64,000 bases of DNA, from NCBI GenBank assembly GCA_013911065.1, contig JACERV010000016.1:1-64000 (forward strand). The letters run 5' to 3'. Below the pieces are notes generated by a model. The model ran no database searches. It was not told the origin of the DNA and saw nothing but the letters and a program-made list of their open reading frames with translations. Positions 7,105 through 16,358 of this stretch are shown here, piece after piece. The translations under genes were made by a program, and so were the position numbers. The first letter of the stretch is position 1, and each line of letters starts with the position of its first letter. Origin of the DNA: Ruminococcus sp. GTDB taxonomy: Bacteria > Bacillota > Clostridia > Lachnospirales > Lachnospiraceae.

Positions 7105-9540
7105 TTATTTCACATATCCAATAAACGTATTCCCGCTTCCCTTCACCATCTCTTCCATATCATTCACGCTGACCGTGTTCTCCTCCCCAGTGTCAGGATC
7201 TATATAGGTCACATCGGTTGTACTATATCCGGTCAAAAGTATTGCATGGCTGGAATCTGTCATAGCAATTACAGGAAGTCCTTTATTAATCACATAAAGC
7301 ACCTGACTTAAAGTACATCCCGTTAAGTTCACTCTTTTCGCCTGATATTGTTTCATCTGCTCCTCGCATGCCTCGAAAGAAGTTTGATGTTCCGATTTCT
7401 TAAATGCCTGCGCATCTGTATAGTAAACCAGGTCGCGGTTTCCTTTTTCCCAAATATAGGCCTGCTCAGAGGAAATTACCACACCGGACACCTGCTCAGC
7501 CTTTTGAATTGCATAAGATGCCCTGTTATAAATTGCTATTAGTTCTCCTGTTCCGTATACATAATATTTATCCGCTTTTACCTTGCCGTCAAATGCGATG
7601 GTGACCGGCTCATTCAGCATGACCTGTTTTGGCCTCAGGATTTTAGGCGACTGGTCAGGAATTCCATCCACATACTTTAATCTCATCTGTTTCTTTTTCA
7701 AATCGGTCGAGTAAGACTCCAATAAAATATTACTTTCCTTCCGCACAGCATTATTACTAATATAATCCTGTGCCGTATCCGTATAGATTTCTCCGGACTT
7801 TGTCACCCGGTTAAGTGTAACAAGATTATCCTCAACAAATATATCCGAAATGTAAATCCCTTCCACAGTATAGGTTTTCACTACCTCATTTTTACCATCC
7901 AGGATTTCCAATTCATACATAGGCAGTATATCTTCTCCTGCCACTGTTTTTCCCTTATCATCTGCTCTTTGGCGTCCATAGATGAAATCGTTGATTACAA
8001 ACCCAAGAGGCCTTATAGACTCTCCTGTACTTGCCTCTAAGGTTCTTTCCTTACCTGTTTTTAGATTGAGAACCATAATTTCCTGTGCATCTTCCAAAGA
8101 ACCGGTTGTTTGATACGCAAGCAGGTGTCCGTCATCTGATGCTGTATACTGTCCTTCTTTTAAATCCTGAGCCAGTACGTCCTGTTTGTCTTTTTCCAAA
8201 TCTACCTGATACAATGTTCCGCCGGCCAGAACGTAAAGTACCTCCCTGTCATGGCTGTAGTAAACCATTTTCCCCAGCTCATCCTCAGCGATAGCAAAGG
8301 ACTTATTGCTTGGAATAAATGCTTTTTCTTCTACGGCATTTTTCTCAATATCGAAATAATAGATATCCACGCCTACTCTGCCTTCATGAGTCCCCCTATT
8401 CATATACCCATATACGGCAAAGACGGTACTTCCATTTTCATCCATACTGATGATCCTGACTGCATGTTGGTCATAACGGCTGCGTATATCGTGTCCCTCT
8501 CTATTTGCAAAACTAAATACAAGTGACAGCTCATCTGATTCTTTATTATAAGTCCATAAGTCCCTCTCCTGCACAAAAGATACAATCGTCCCGTCCTTAT
8601 TTGTCTCATATGAAGTATCCTGTGAAGTAATTCCGAGTAATATTCCGGTTTCATCCAACACTTTTTTATTTCCATTGAAAACCTGATTCATACTTCGGTT
8701 ATAATCTAAAAGGTAAACCTCATCTCCGCTGTGTCTCACACGGAAAAACTCTTTTATATTATAAGTCTCCACCTCATCCTGGTCTCCTGTACACGTGACC
8801 TGATACTTTGCAAGTAAAGAGGTATAAACACTATTACTCTCCTTAATACTCCACTCCACAGTGTTGGATATTTCCGGTTCCAGATTTCCCCATGTAACCT
8901 GGGTACTGTTTGAATGAATTGTTACCGTTTGATAGGTCGTGTTATCCCCTTCCTCATTTGGTTCCAAATACTGGGACAGTTCAGAAGCATTTTTTTTGCT
9001 GAATGTCTTAGAATGAAAAGCATCTGCAAAATCAAGGCACTCTTTTACAGCAAGATCCTCCGGTCTTTCAATTCTTGTGTAGAAATATATTTCTTTCTTT
9101 TCAGTTTCTAATGTTACTTTTAAAACAGCCTCAGAAACATTTTCCCCCAAGGCACTGTTCAAATCTAACTTAATGGCTGAAGCTGTCAAATCCCTGACTT
9201 CATCCTTGCCGTAAACATCTTCCCCATTTAAGGAATATACTTCATATTGAATTGACTGGATGACATTTTCATCCTCCTCTATTATCATTTCAAGAGTACC
9301 ATTATTTTCCAGCGGTGTAACCGTATCCCTCATAGCAGTGATATCCATATCATCCACATACCCTGCAAGAGTATTTACAGTTCTCCCTCCCACCGTAAAT
9401 GAAATTCTGGGCAGTGTAGGATCACCCAGGTCAACCGTCAAATCATCTGTCCCCCTATTTGTAACCAGGCTGCTTATGACAAGCGCAATGAGAAATATGC
9501 CTGCCAAAATCCCAACCTTTATCCACCTCTTTTTTTTCAT
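7105..9540 (-). CDS. Membrane-anchored TolB-like propeller protein with degenerate C39-like domain
   Basis: An 811-residue protein with one N-terminal membrane anchor (about 6-27) and the rest outside the cell. The middle looks like a TolB/WD-type beta-propeller, with blades such as SDDGHLLAYQTTG and LNLKTGKERTL. The last 150 residues resemble a C39/papain-like peptidase, with SHAILLTGYS holding the expected His and DPDTGE the Asp. The N-terminal QxxCGP-type cysteine motif is not seen; the corresponding stretch reads AEQVSGVVISSEQAYIW. It may therefore be a non-catalytic binding protein. It probably shares transcription with the methyltransferase gene upstream. Confidence 0.65.
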   Translation of the reverse strand: MKKKRWIKVGILAGIFLIALVISSLVTNRGTDDLTVDLGDPTLPRISFTVGGRTVNTLAGYVDDMDITAMRDTVTPLENNGTLEMIIEEDENVIQSIQYEVYSLNGEDVYGKDEVRDLTASAIKLDLNSALGENVSEAVLKVTLETEKKEIYFYTRIERPEDLAVKECLDFADAFHSKTFSKKNASELSQYLEPNEEGDNTTYQTVTIHSNSTQVTWGNLEPEISNTVEWSIKESNSVYTSLLAKYQVTCTGDQDEVETYNIKEFFRVRHSGDEVYLLDYNRSMNQVFNGNKKVLDETGILLGITSQDTSYETNKDGTIVSFVQERDLWTYNKESDELSLVFSFANREGHDIRSRYDQHAVRIISMDENGSTVFAVYGYMNRGTHEGRVGVDIYYFDIEKNAVEEKAFIPSNKSFAIAEDELGKMVYYSHDREVLYVLAGGTLYQVDLEKDKQDVLAQDLKEGQYTASDDGHLLAYQTTGSLEDAQEIMVLNLKTGKERTLEASTGESIRPLGFVINDFIYGRQRADDKGKTVAGEDILPMYELEILDGKNEVVKTYTVEGIYISDIFVEDNLVTLNRVTKSGEIYTDTAQDYISNNAVRKESNILLESYSTDLKKKQMRLKYVDGIPDQSPKILRPKQVMLNEPVTIAFDGKVKADKYYVYGTGELIAIYNRASYAIQKAEQVSGVVISSEQAYIWEKGNRDLVYYTDAQAFKKSEHQTSFEACEEQMKQYQAKRVNLTGCTLSQVLYVINKGLPVIAMTDSSHAILLTGYSTTDVTYIDPDTGEENTVSVNDMEEMVKGSGNTFIGYVK

Positions 9541-9603
9541 TTGTCTGTCCCCTTTGTTTTGAAAATATCATATCTGTTCAGAACCATAAACAGATACAAA
9601 ATA

Positions 9604-10758
9604 TCATCTTTCTTCATCTCCATATAGCAGCTTTCCTAATGTAGGTTTTACCTGCAAAAACGTTTCACACTCCCGGATTTCCCGCTTTGCACTTACATTA
9701 TCTTTTTTACTTTTCACAGCACGCAATAAAATATTCTTAGGTGTATGCTCCATGTCAATAAACTCTAATACCTGCGTCTCATACCCTGCTGTCTCAAGAT
9801 ATTTTGCACGCAGCCCGTCTGTAACAAGAGCAGCAAACCGCTCTTTCAGCAGTCCATAATCCATAATGGGGGCCAGCATTTCATTTGCTATTTGCTTATT
9901 CAGTTCATGCTGGCAGCATGGAACCGAAAGAATCACCTGGGCATTCCAGCCAATTGCCTTAGCCAGTGCATAATCTGTAGCCGTATCACATGCATGAAGA
10001 GTAACTACCATATCTACTGCCTGTACTCCCTCATAATCCGCAATATCTCCCACTAAAAAAGTCAGTTTCTCATATCCATATTTCCGGGCCAGCTCACTGC
10101 AATGTTCAATCACATCTTCCTTTAAATCCAGACCGATGATACGTATATCATACTCTTTCAGCTCATGAAGATAATAATACATTGCAAAAGTCAAATAAGA
10201 CTTTCCGCAGCCAAAATCTAAAATCGTCAATTCCCGTCCCTTGTCAAGCCTGGGCAGAATATCCTCAATAAACTCTAAGAAGCGGTTCATCTGCCGAAAC
10301 TTATCAAACCTGGACTTCACAATTTTCCCCTCAGAAGTCATTATTCCCAAATCTTCAAGAAAAGGTACTGCCATCCCTTCACGTAAAATATATTTCTTAC
10401 TGCGGTTATGGGAGAGTGCTGCCTCCTCCAATTCCTTTTCCAGGCGCTTCTTTTGAATCGTCACCTTCCCCTTTTTACTTACAAGTACCGTATAATTCAC
10501 GCTCCTCGTAGTTACCTGCAGCTGTCGGAAACTTCCCATATACTCCGAAATCCGCCCCGCCGCCTCCTCAGGCATAAGATTTTCATGAAAGACTTGTGTC
10601 TTCGTAAAAGATTCCAACTGAAAATAAAGAATCCCTTTCTTTTCAACTGGTCTCACCTTAATCTTCAAAACACCATCCGACCTGCGCGGGTTACTCATAA
10701 TCCCCTGGACAAACTCTATATTTAAAACATTATTTAATAATTCCTGCAATTTCTCCAT
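9604..10758 (-). CDS. SAM-dependent methyltransferase (Methyltransf_32-like)
   Basis: A 384-residue class I methyltransferase. The SAM-binding motif I is ILDFGCGKSYLTF (about 197-209), motif II is IIGLDLKED, and LHACDTATD and SVPCCQHEL follow, as in the family that includes eukaryotic GSTCD/METTL25-like proteins. The N-terminal 150 residues form a separate lysine-rich domain that could bind nucleic acid. The substrate is unknown; RNA is a reasonable guess but not shown. The ATG follows AAGAGGTATTTT. It is co-directional with the C39-like gene, 63 bases away. Confidence 0.8.
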   Translation of the reverse strand: MEKLQELLNNVLNIEFVQGIMSNPRRSDGVLKIKVRPVEKKGILYFQLESFTKTQVFHENLMPEEAAGRISEYMGSFRQLQVTTRSVNYTVLVSKKGKVTIQKKRLEKELEEAALSHNRSKKYILREGMAVPFLEDLGIMTSEGKIVKSRFDKFRQMNRFLEFIEDILPRLDKGRELTILDFGCGKSYLTFAMYYYLHELKEYDIRIIGLDLKEDVIEHCSELARKYGYEKLTFLVGDIADYEGVQAVDMVVTLHACDTATDYALAKAIGWNAQVILSVPCCQHELNKQIANEMLAPIMDYGLLKERFAALVTDGLRAKYLETAGYETQVLEFIDMEHTPKNILLRAVKSKKDNVSAKREIRECETFLQVKPTLGKLLYGDEER

Positions 10759-10921
10759 AAAATACCTCTTAAAATATTCTTTCCAATTCTTTTACTAATT
10801 GTAAAGCAAAACATCCAATGGTGCAAGAATCAGTTCCAACTTGAAAACACTTTATAACATCAGTATCTTCAAAAGATATAAACATATAAGAAAAGATGAG
10901 AATATTCTGAAAATGGTCAGC

Positions 10922-10961
10922 AAAAGGGTCAGTCCCTTTTCAGAAGGGACTGACCCTTTTT
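10922..10961. terminator. Bidirectional terminator
   Basis: AAAAGGGTCAGTCCCTT pairs with AAGGGACTGACCCTTTT around a five-base loop: a 17-bp perfect stem with A and T runs on both sides. It lies just past the histidine kinase stop codon. Confidence 0.85.
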
Positions 10962-10969
10962 AAATTAGC

Positions 10970-13546
10970 CTACTTTATTCTTGGAAACTCTATTGTTACC
11001 TTAAACAAATCTCCATCAAGATACAGTTTGAACTCGCCTCCCTGCATCTCTGTCAGGCTCTTGGCTATGGACAGTCCCAGCCCGCTGCCCTCCGTACTTC
11101 TGGATATATCTCCTCTGATAAACCTTTCTCCCAATTCATCAGCAGAAATATTCAGGGCACTCTCAGAAATATTTTTCAATGAAAAGCATACCTTTCCTTC
11201 ATCTACCCAAAGATCTGCATACACCCGGGTTCCGGGCATGGCGTATTTTGCTGCATTGTTGTAAATATTCTCCAGTACACGCCATATGCGTCTTCCATCT
11301 ACGTAAATAATAGCAGGTTCATCTGTAAGATTCTGAACCATTTTCAGTTCCCTTTTCTCGAACTTTTCAGCAAACTCTCCTGCCGTCTGGTTAATCAGCT
11401 CAACCAGATTTACATCCATCAGCTCCAGAACAATATTCCCGCTGCTTACTTTTGATGCCTCAACCACATCTTCTGTTAAAGTCTTCAGACGCTGAGCCTT
11501 TTCTTCCAGGATGTCCAGATATCCCTGGATTTTAGGATCATCAAAATTCTCCCGTTTCAGCAAATCTACATAGTTGATGATAGAGGTCAGTGGTGTCTTA
11601 ATATCATGAGAAACATTGGTAATCAAGTCTGTTTTTAATCTTTCACTTTTCATGCCTTCTTCTACTGCACACTGCAGCCCGTTTCCTATGTTATTCATCA
11701 TTTCTGCAGTGTTCAGATTCTCACCTTTCAGCCCATCCAAAGGAATCTGATAATCTACATTTCCAGAAGCAATCTCCTGAATTCCTTTCCGAAGCCTGCT
11801 CTTGGCAATCGTATTCTTCACAATAATATACAATGCCGCTGCCCCCTCAAAAATAAATATCAGCAGGACAGAAACTATCCCGTCATTAATAGCTATAATA
11901 AACAAATCTAATAAAATAAATGCTGCCGCAATAAATACTATTTTAAATATAGAACTGCGGTTCTCCCAAAGTTCTTTTAAAAATAGAAGAACATCCCGCA
12001 ACAAACTATTTTTCCAAAGTGTTTTTGCCTTGATTCTGCGAATCAGGCTAAGATAACCGGCTAGAAAGCAGGCTGCAGTATATGCTGCTGTAATCCCCAC
12101 CTCTGCCAAATCAGATATAGCCAGATAGCTCCCTGAATAAACACCTGTATAAGCCATAGTATAATAGCCTTCTACCGCATAAGAAACTCCACTTGTAAAA
12201 ATATTCCCCCATATATTTACCATAAAGAAAACAGGGAAAATCCATATTAGAATGATAAATGCTGCCCCTAATTCCGTTTTCCAACGGTCAAATGCAGTCA
12301 GATGAAGCTCCTCATCCTCTTTTTTACCTGCAATAACGGTCATCCAGATTAAAATCAGCAAAAATATTATAGAACAAAATACACTGCCAAATGCCGCTTG
12401 TTTTAAATATGGGGCATAATTATCATATGCCTGCTTATCTGTATAGAAATTATCCTGGATTGGAAAATCTGTGTCTATAGATGCTGCAAATATACAGTCA
12501 GTATTTTGGCTGCAAATATAGGATTTCACTGTAGAATGCCATTCATTAGCTGATATATCCATATTTGTCTCGAATTCCGCCAGTTTCGGTCTCACAATCA
12601 AATACTTGCTTTTCGACCCTGACTTCATTCTCTCCAGATTCGCTTTAACCTCGTCGTAGCTTTTATACTGGCTATTGTTTGTATGAACTGTTTTTGTATT
12701 TTCACTTACAAACATGTAAGTAAAGTTTGTATTTCCTTCCTGCCACATGTCACCTGCATACAAATATTCTTCTATCTGTGAAGAAATAGAGCCAAGCACA
12801 CTCTCCATATAGCTATAAACCTTTGATAATTTCCCGTTCAACTCCGGTGTCTTGTTCACTACCTCCAAAATATTTGCTGCGCCTGCAGGGGCATACTTCT
12901 CTTTCAATGCTCCACTAAATGTCCAGCAATCCGTATATTCCGTATTTCCATCCTCATTTTTAATAATTAAATTTCCATCCGAATACCCGGAAGTATAGTA
13001 TCCATCCTCCAGCTCCGTCAAGAAATCAGAAACAGATTTATGCTCCACTTCCAGCAAAAGCTTTTTATCCTGTATCAGAGTCTGGAACTCTCCCATATAA
13101 TAATAATGATAGGTTCCGTCAGGTTTTTGGCAGACCACAATGTTTTTTTCACCATAATCCGCCCCTTCCTCCATATATTCACTGCTCCAGTTTTTTAAAT
13201 CTTCCAGATCATAGGCAAGCCCGGATGTGTTTTCGCCGGCTATCTTTCCATTCCTGGCCAAATCTACAATATCAACCAATTTATTGGGATCATATTTACC
13301 TTCCGTTTCAAAATTGTGCTTCATGGAAAGCCCTTCCATTACACTCCACGTGGCATTATATACCATATTTTTAAAGCTTGCGGACTCCTCATAGGGTTTA
13401 TTCGAAGAATCAACGAAATCTTCTCCCTTCATATTTCCCGCAAAAGCCAGAAGAACCACGATACTCAAAACCGCTGCTACAGCCATAATATGTGCAAAAA
13501 GCAGCAGAATTCCCTTTGTCACCGGCTTCTTATACCAGTTTTTCAT
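10970..13546 (-). CDS. Sensor histidine kinase with large extracytoplasmic region
   Basis: An 858-residue membrane kinase paired with the OmpR-type regulator 11 bases upstream. One N-terminal membrane helix (about 12-36) leads to roughly 340 extracytoplasmic residues. A block of about five membrane helices (about 385-590) and a HAMP-like linker follow. The dimerisation/phosphoacceptor motif is NVSHDIKTPLTS (His near 649). The ATPase domain has the N box NIYNNAAKYA and the G box GSGLGLSIAKSL. The multi-helix block after the sensor is unusual for a two-helix OmpR-type kinase. The signal is unknown. Confidence 0.9.
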   Translation of the reverse strand: MKNWYKKPVTKGILLLFAHIMAVAAVLSIVVLLAFAGNMKGEDFVDSSNKPYEESASFKNMVYNATWSVMEGLSMKHNFETEGKYDPNKLVDIVDLARNGKIAGENTSGLAYDLEDLKNWSSEYMEEGADYGEKNIVVCQKPDGTYHYYYMGEFQTLIQDKKLLLEVEHKSVSDFLTELEDGYYTSGYSDGNLIIKNEDGNTEYTDCWTFSGALKEKYAPAGAANILEVVNKTPELNGKLSKVYSYMESVLGSISSQIEEYLYAGDMWQEGNTNFTYMFVSENTKTVHTNNSQYKSYDEVKANLERMKSGSKSKYLIVRPKLAEFETNMDISANEWHSTVKSYICSQNTDCIFAASIDTDFPIQDNFYTDKQAYDNYAPYLKQAAFGSVFCSIIFLLILIWMTVIAGKKEDEELHLTAFDRWKTELGAAFIILIWIFPVFFMVNIWGNIFTSGVSYAVEGYYTMAYTGVYSGSYLAISDLAEVGITAAYTAACFLAGYLSLIRRIKAKTLWKNSLLRDVLLFLKELWENRSSIFKIVFIAAAFILLDLFIIAINDGIVSVLLIFIFEGAAALYIIVKNTIAKSRLRKGIQEIASGNVDYQIPLDGLKGENLNTAEMMNNIGNGLQCAVEEGMKSERLKTDLITNVSHDIKTPLTSIINYVDLLKRENFDDPKIQGYLDILEEKAQRLKTLTEDVVEASKVSSGNIVLELMDVNLVELINQTAGEFAEKFEKRELKMVQNLTDEPAIIYVDGRRIWRVLENIYNNAAKYAMPGTRVYADLWVDEGKVCFSLKNISESALNISADELGERFIRGDISRSTEGSGLGLSIAKSLTEMQGGEFKLYLDGDLFKVTIEFPRIK

Positions 13547-13557
13547 ATTACTCCTTT

Positions 13558-14253
13558 CTAGAGTTTTTCAATCTTATAACCGACTCCCCAGACCACCTTC
13601 AGATATCTGGGCTCTTTCGGATTAATCTCTATCTTTTCCCTGATATGACGGATATGCACCGCAACCGTATTGTCTGCTCCGATTGCATCTTCATTCCAGA
13701 TAGATTCATAAATCTGATTTATAGAAAAAACTCTCCCTTGATTTTTCACTAGTAATAACAAAATATTGTACTCAATCGGTGTCAGCTTCACGACTTCCCC
13801 ATCCACCGTAACTTCCTTCAAATCATCGTTAATCGCAAGACCCCCAACCTCATATACCTTCTCAGACTTTTCACTCGTATTCCCGCCAAGCTGAGTATAC
13901 CGGCGCAGTTGTGATTTCACTCTCGCCACAAGCTCCAACGGATTAAACGGCTTTGTCACATAATCATCAGCACCCACATTTAGTCCCAGGATTTTATCCG
14001 CATCCTCCGACTTCGCAGACAGAATAATAATAGGAATACTATTGTTCTCCCTAATTCTAAGCGTTGCCCTGATCCCGTCCAGCCTGGGCATCATAACATC
14101 AAGCACAAGTAAATGTACCTCTGCTGTCTCCAAAACCTTTAATGCCTCTGCACCGTCATAAGCTTTCAGTATATGATAGCCCTCCTGAGTTAAATATATC
14201 TCGATTGCTTCCACAATTTCTTTATCATCATCACAAACTAAAATATTATACAT
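13558..14253 (-). CDS. OmpR/PhoB-family response regulator
   Basis: A receiver domain with the acidic pair CDDD, the phosphoacceptor aspartate in LLVLDVMMPRLDG and the conserved KPF lysine is followed by a winged-helix DNA-binding domain (LTPIEYNILLLLVKNQGRV to VWGVGYKIE). The start chosen is the ATG at 14253, eight bases after AGGAGG; earlier in-frame codons lack that spacing. It is the first gene of the pair. Direct repeats ATTGTTAC spaced 11 bp at 14624-14642 have the geometry OmpR-family dimers bind, so it may control the small ORF at 14707. Confidence 0.93.
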   Translation of the reverse strand: MYNILVCDDDKEIVEAIEIYLTQEGYHILKAYDGAEALKVLETAEVHLLVLDVMMPRLDGIRATLRIRENNSIPIIILSAKSEDADKILGLNVGADDYVTKPFNPLELVARVKSQLRRYTQLGGNTSEKSEKVYEVGGLAINDDLKEVTVDGEVVKLTPIEYNILLLLVKNQGRVFSINQIYESIWNEDAIGADNTVAVHIRHIREKIEINPKEPRYLKVVWGVGYKIEKL

Positions 14254-14387
14254 TTTCATCACCTCCTCTACAGTATACATGATATCTGTGATTTTTTAAG
14301 ACCCCTTGGGGAAAATCTTATAAATTTCTTAAATTAAAATTCCTCTGCCTGATACTTTATTTCTTTATTATTACCTTCACGTCTTCA

Positions 14388-14430
14388 TATGAAGAGGAGT
14401 GCTATGAGCTGTCCCTCTTCATAGTTTTTT
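14388..14430 (+). terminator. Hairpin with T-run, rightward terminator of unknown transcript
   Basis: TATGAAGAGG (14388-14397) pairs with CCTCTTCATA (14414-14423), followed by GTTTTTT. An alternative palindrome TCTTCATATGAAGA (14382-14395) overlaps the left arm and could compete with it. No gene reads into it from the left, so the transcript it ends must be short. Confidence 0.6.
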
Positions 14431-14446
14431 CAAAAATCATACATAA

Positions 14447-14587
14447 ATTGTTAAATTATCCCTCACATAACTAACACATTTTCCATGTATAGTAATAACT
14501 ATCAAAGGACAATAACCTTTTTTATATAAATTTTCTTTTTCATAATTTTTTCAAGGCCGGGAGCAATCCCGGCCACTCCTTTTTCCA
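14447..14587 (+). ncRNA. Possible small RNA unit A (promoter-like box to terminator)
   Basis: This stretch repeats the layout seen upstream of the small ORF at 14707: ATTGTTA (14447), CTAACACA (14471), a TATAGT -10-like box (14488-14493), then a perfect hairpin GGCCGGGA-gcaa-TCCCGGCC (14555-14574) and a T-run. It has an AAAGGA but no ATG at a useful distance after it, so it is probably non-coding or decayed. Three copies of the 9-mer TTCCATTTC follow at 14583-14609. Confidence 0.4.
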
Positions 14588-14623
14588 TTTCTTCCATTTC
14601 TTCCATTTACCTCCTATTGCGAA

Positions 14624-14673
14624 ATTGTTACATAATTGTTACAATTTCATTGTGATTAGCTAACACATATAAT
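14624..14673 (+). promoter_or_regulatory. Direct-repeat operator and promoter of the four-cysteine ORF
   Basis: Two exact ATTGTTAC repeats (14624-14631 and 14635-14642) are spaced 11 bp start to start and lie just upstream of a weak -35 region. A perfect TATAAT stands at 14668-14673. This is the arrangement of promoters activated by OmpR-family regulators, one of which is encoded about 370 bases away. Confidence 0.5.
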
Positions 14674-14706
14674 AACAATAATAATCATCATAAGGAGGAC
14701 TAAGCC

Positions 14707-14778
14707 ATGTGTTTTAACTTTAGTAACTGTTCTGAGTTAATTAACTATCTTTGCAATGCACTCAATCGTGGATGTTAA
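14707..14778 (+). CDS. Small four-cysteine peptide (23 residues)
   Basis: A short ORF with strong translation and transcription signals: AAGGAGG eight bases before the ATG, TATAAT 34 bases upstream, and an intrinsic terminator six bases past the stop. The 23-residue product has cysteines at positions 2, 8, 16 and 23 and starts MCFNFSNCSEL. It has no leader peptide or membrane helix, and I recognise no family. It could be a signalling or antimicrobial peptide or a leader ORF of a small RNA. It sits between the divergent two-component operon and a GH25 gene. Confidence 0.55.
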   Translation: MCFNFSNCSELINYLCNALNRGC

Positions 14779-14784
14779 TTTTAA

Positions 14785-14814
14785 GGCTCTGGCTTTAAGC
14801 CAGAGCCGTTTTTT
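14785..14814 (+). terminator. Terminator of the small peptide gene
   Basis: GGCTCTGGCTT and AGCCAGAGCC form a near-perfect hairpin of ten base pairs with a tiny loop, followed by GTTTTTT. Confidence 0.85.
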
Positions 14815-14954
14815 ATAATTCTGGCCCACGTCTTCTTTCTTTTAAATCTTTCATCTTTAAGTAACATTCCACACCCCAAGAACAATTTTATTATTTTACA
14901 CATATAATAAAATGATAATATAACCATACTTTTTATGGTAGAAGGAGTTTTTAT

Positions 14955-15923
14955 ATGAGTTTTCAAGGACTTAACGTCAGTGAATTCCAGGGAATTGTAG
15001 ACTGGGAGCGGGTGAAGTCCGCCGGATACCAGTTTGCCATGCTCTGCGCCGGACATGGTTTTGGCATTTTAGATAAAAGGTTCCAGCAAAATGCCGCAGA
15101 ATGTAACCGGATTGGGCTCCCTATCGGCGCATACTGGCTTTGTCATGCTATCAACCCGGAAACAGCCCGGCAAGAGGCTGATGGCTGTATAAACGCAGTT
15201 TCTTCCTATTGTCTGGAATACCCTGTATGTTATAACATAGAGCAGGCGACAATTAACTACGCCGCCCAACATGGTGTAACTGTAACACCTGCGCTGGCAG
15301 CTCAATTTGTACAGAGTTTCTGCAGCAGAGTAGAAGAACTAGGGTATTATGCCATGTTTTACTGCGACCGGAACTTTCTGCATACTTATTTTCCTTCAGA
15401 CCTTTCCAAACGTTATGCACTTTGGTACGCATATTATGGAAGTCAATTTGATAATACTCACTGCAGCATCTGGCAGTATACGAATCAAGGACACGTACCG
15501 GGAATCAGAACTAATGTTGATTTAGATTTAGGATTTACCGATCTTCCTGCCATTATCCGAGATGCAGAGTTGAACCACCTGGATGGCAGTTCACCCCCCT
15601 CTGGTTCGACCGTACAGAACTACATCACTTATGTCATTCAGTCAGGAGATACTCTGAGCGGCATAGCAAAACGTTATGGAACTACTTATCAGACTCTTGC
15701 CGTCCTAAATGACATTCCCGATCCGGACATAATTTATCCCGGTCAGACTATCCGGGTTCCTGAAGATGGAACCACTACCTCTGTTTACTATACTATACAG
15801 CCTGGAGATACTCTGAGTGAAATTGCTCTCAAGTTCGATACAACTGTAAGTGCCCTGCAAGATCAAAACAATCTCAGTAACCCGGATTCCATATATGCAG
15901 GGCATATAATTAGAATCTCATAA
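14955..15923 (+). CDS. GH25 lysozyme-like protein with two LysM domains, catalytic residues altered
   Basis: A 322-residue protein with a GH25 (muramidase) domain (about 1-200) and two C-terminal LysM repeats (about 225-268, [17 protein letters not shown], and 278-322, [16 protein letters not shown]) that bind peptidoglycan. It has no signal peptide. Two of the acidic positions normal in GH25 are amides: the opening GIDVS reads GLNVS (Asn7), and the central DxE reads NIE (Asn94, Glu96). The Glu and the late Asp (NVDLDLGF) remain. It may be a weakened enzyme or a wall-binding protein. The ATG follows GAAGGAG. Confidence 0.85.
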   Translation: MSFQGLNVSEFQGIVDWERVKSAGYQFAMLCAGHGFGILDKRFQQNAAECNRIGLPIGAYWLCHAINPETARQEADGCINAVSSYCLEYPVCYNIEQATINYAAQHGVTVTPALAAQFVQSFCSRVEELGYYAMFYCDRNFLHTYFPSDLSKRYALWYAYYGSQFDNTHCSIWQYTNQGHVPGIRTNVDLDLGFTDLPAIIRDAELNHLDGSSPPSGSTVQNYITYVIQSGDTLSGIAKRYGTTYQTLAVLNDIPDPDIIYPGQTIRVPEDGTTTSVYYTIQPGDTLSEIALKFDTTVSALQDQNNLSNPDSIYAGHIIRIS

Positions 15924-16007
15924 TACCAATTTTAGAATTTCATAACAAATTTCCCAGTTCTTTTATAGAAACGACATACTTTGTGCACATTTATCCTATA
16001 TACTGAA

Positions 16008-16160
16008 TTTAGATAGTTGATAGAACAACTATCCCCCCTCATAAAGTTAAGACATCTTAGGGGAGTCCTAGATGTCTCACTTTACTCTCATTCCTTTAGA
16101 TATTATGAAAACAAGCAGAACCCCATTTAGCCGATACTAAATGGGGTTTCTGTTATTTTC
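16008..16160 (+). ncRNA. Structured small RNA, copy 1
   Basis: Three hairpins in order: GATAGTTG/CAACTATC (16012-16033); TAAAGT...GACATCT(T)AGG pairing with CCTAGATGTC...ACTTTA (16042-16084); and a terminator AACCCCATTTAG/CTAAATGGGGTT (16119-16148) with a T-rich tail. A C-rich single strand CCCCCCTCA lies between the first two. A paralogue with compensatory base changes stands at 29066-29215. C-rich loops of this kind in Firmicute small RNAs can pair with Shine-Dalgarno sequences; that role is inferred. TATACT at 16000-16005 is a likely -10 box. Confidence 0.7.
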
Positions 16161-16200
16161 ACAAAAGAGGCAGGAAAAGAACTTGCTCATCCTGACTTTT

Positions 16201-16217
16201 ATTTAAGAGTTTCATAA
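16201..16217 (+). repeat. Left 17-bp direct repeat, candidate attachment site
   Basis: ATTTAAGAGTTTCATAA occurs exactly here and again at 28986-29002. The two copies enclose all the phage-type genes and nothing else. The right copy lies within the leader of small RNA copy 2, so that leader is the likely original target and this copy the duplicated end. Confidence 0.55.
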
Positions 16218-16358
16218 AATTTTAAATAGAAGAGGACGAAAAAGCGCCCCCACAAGATTATTTATATAGAAGGAATTAGTCTCTTCACTATAATTAATTC
16301 CTTTCCTACCGTAAAGTCCGAAGTCTAAATTGATTCCGGGCCGTTTCTGTGTCCTGTT
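16218..16358. other. Left end of the phage block, no gene
   Basis: About 140 bases downstream of the amidase gene. GGAATTA and TAATTCC (about 16269-16308) can form a leftward stem that may end the lysis transcript; the T-run after it is weak. Nothing else is recognised. Confidence 0.35.

Noticed and set aside
14583-14609. Three copies of TTCCATTTC as a regulatory array
   Set aside because: Low-complexity pyrimidine repeat between a terminator and the next promoter; no palindrome or regular operator form.
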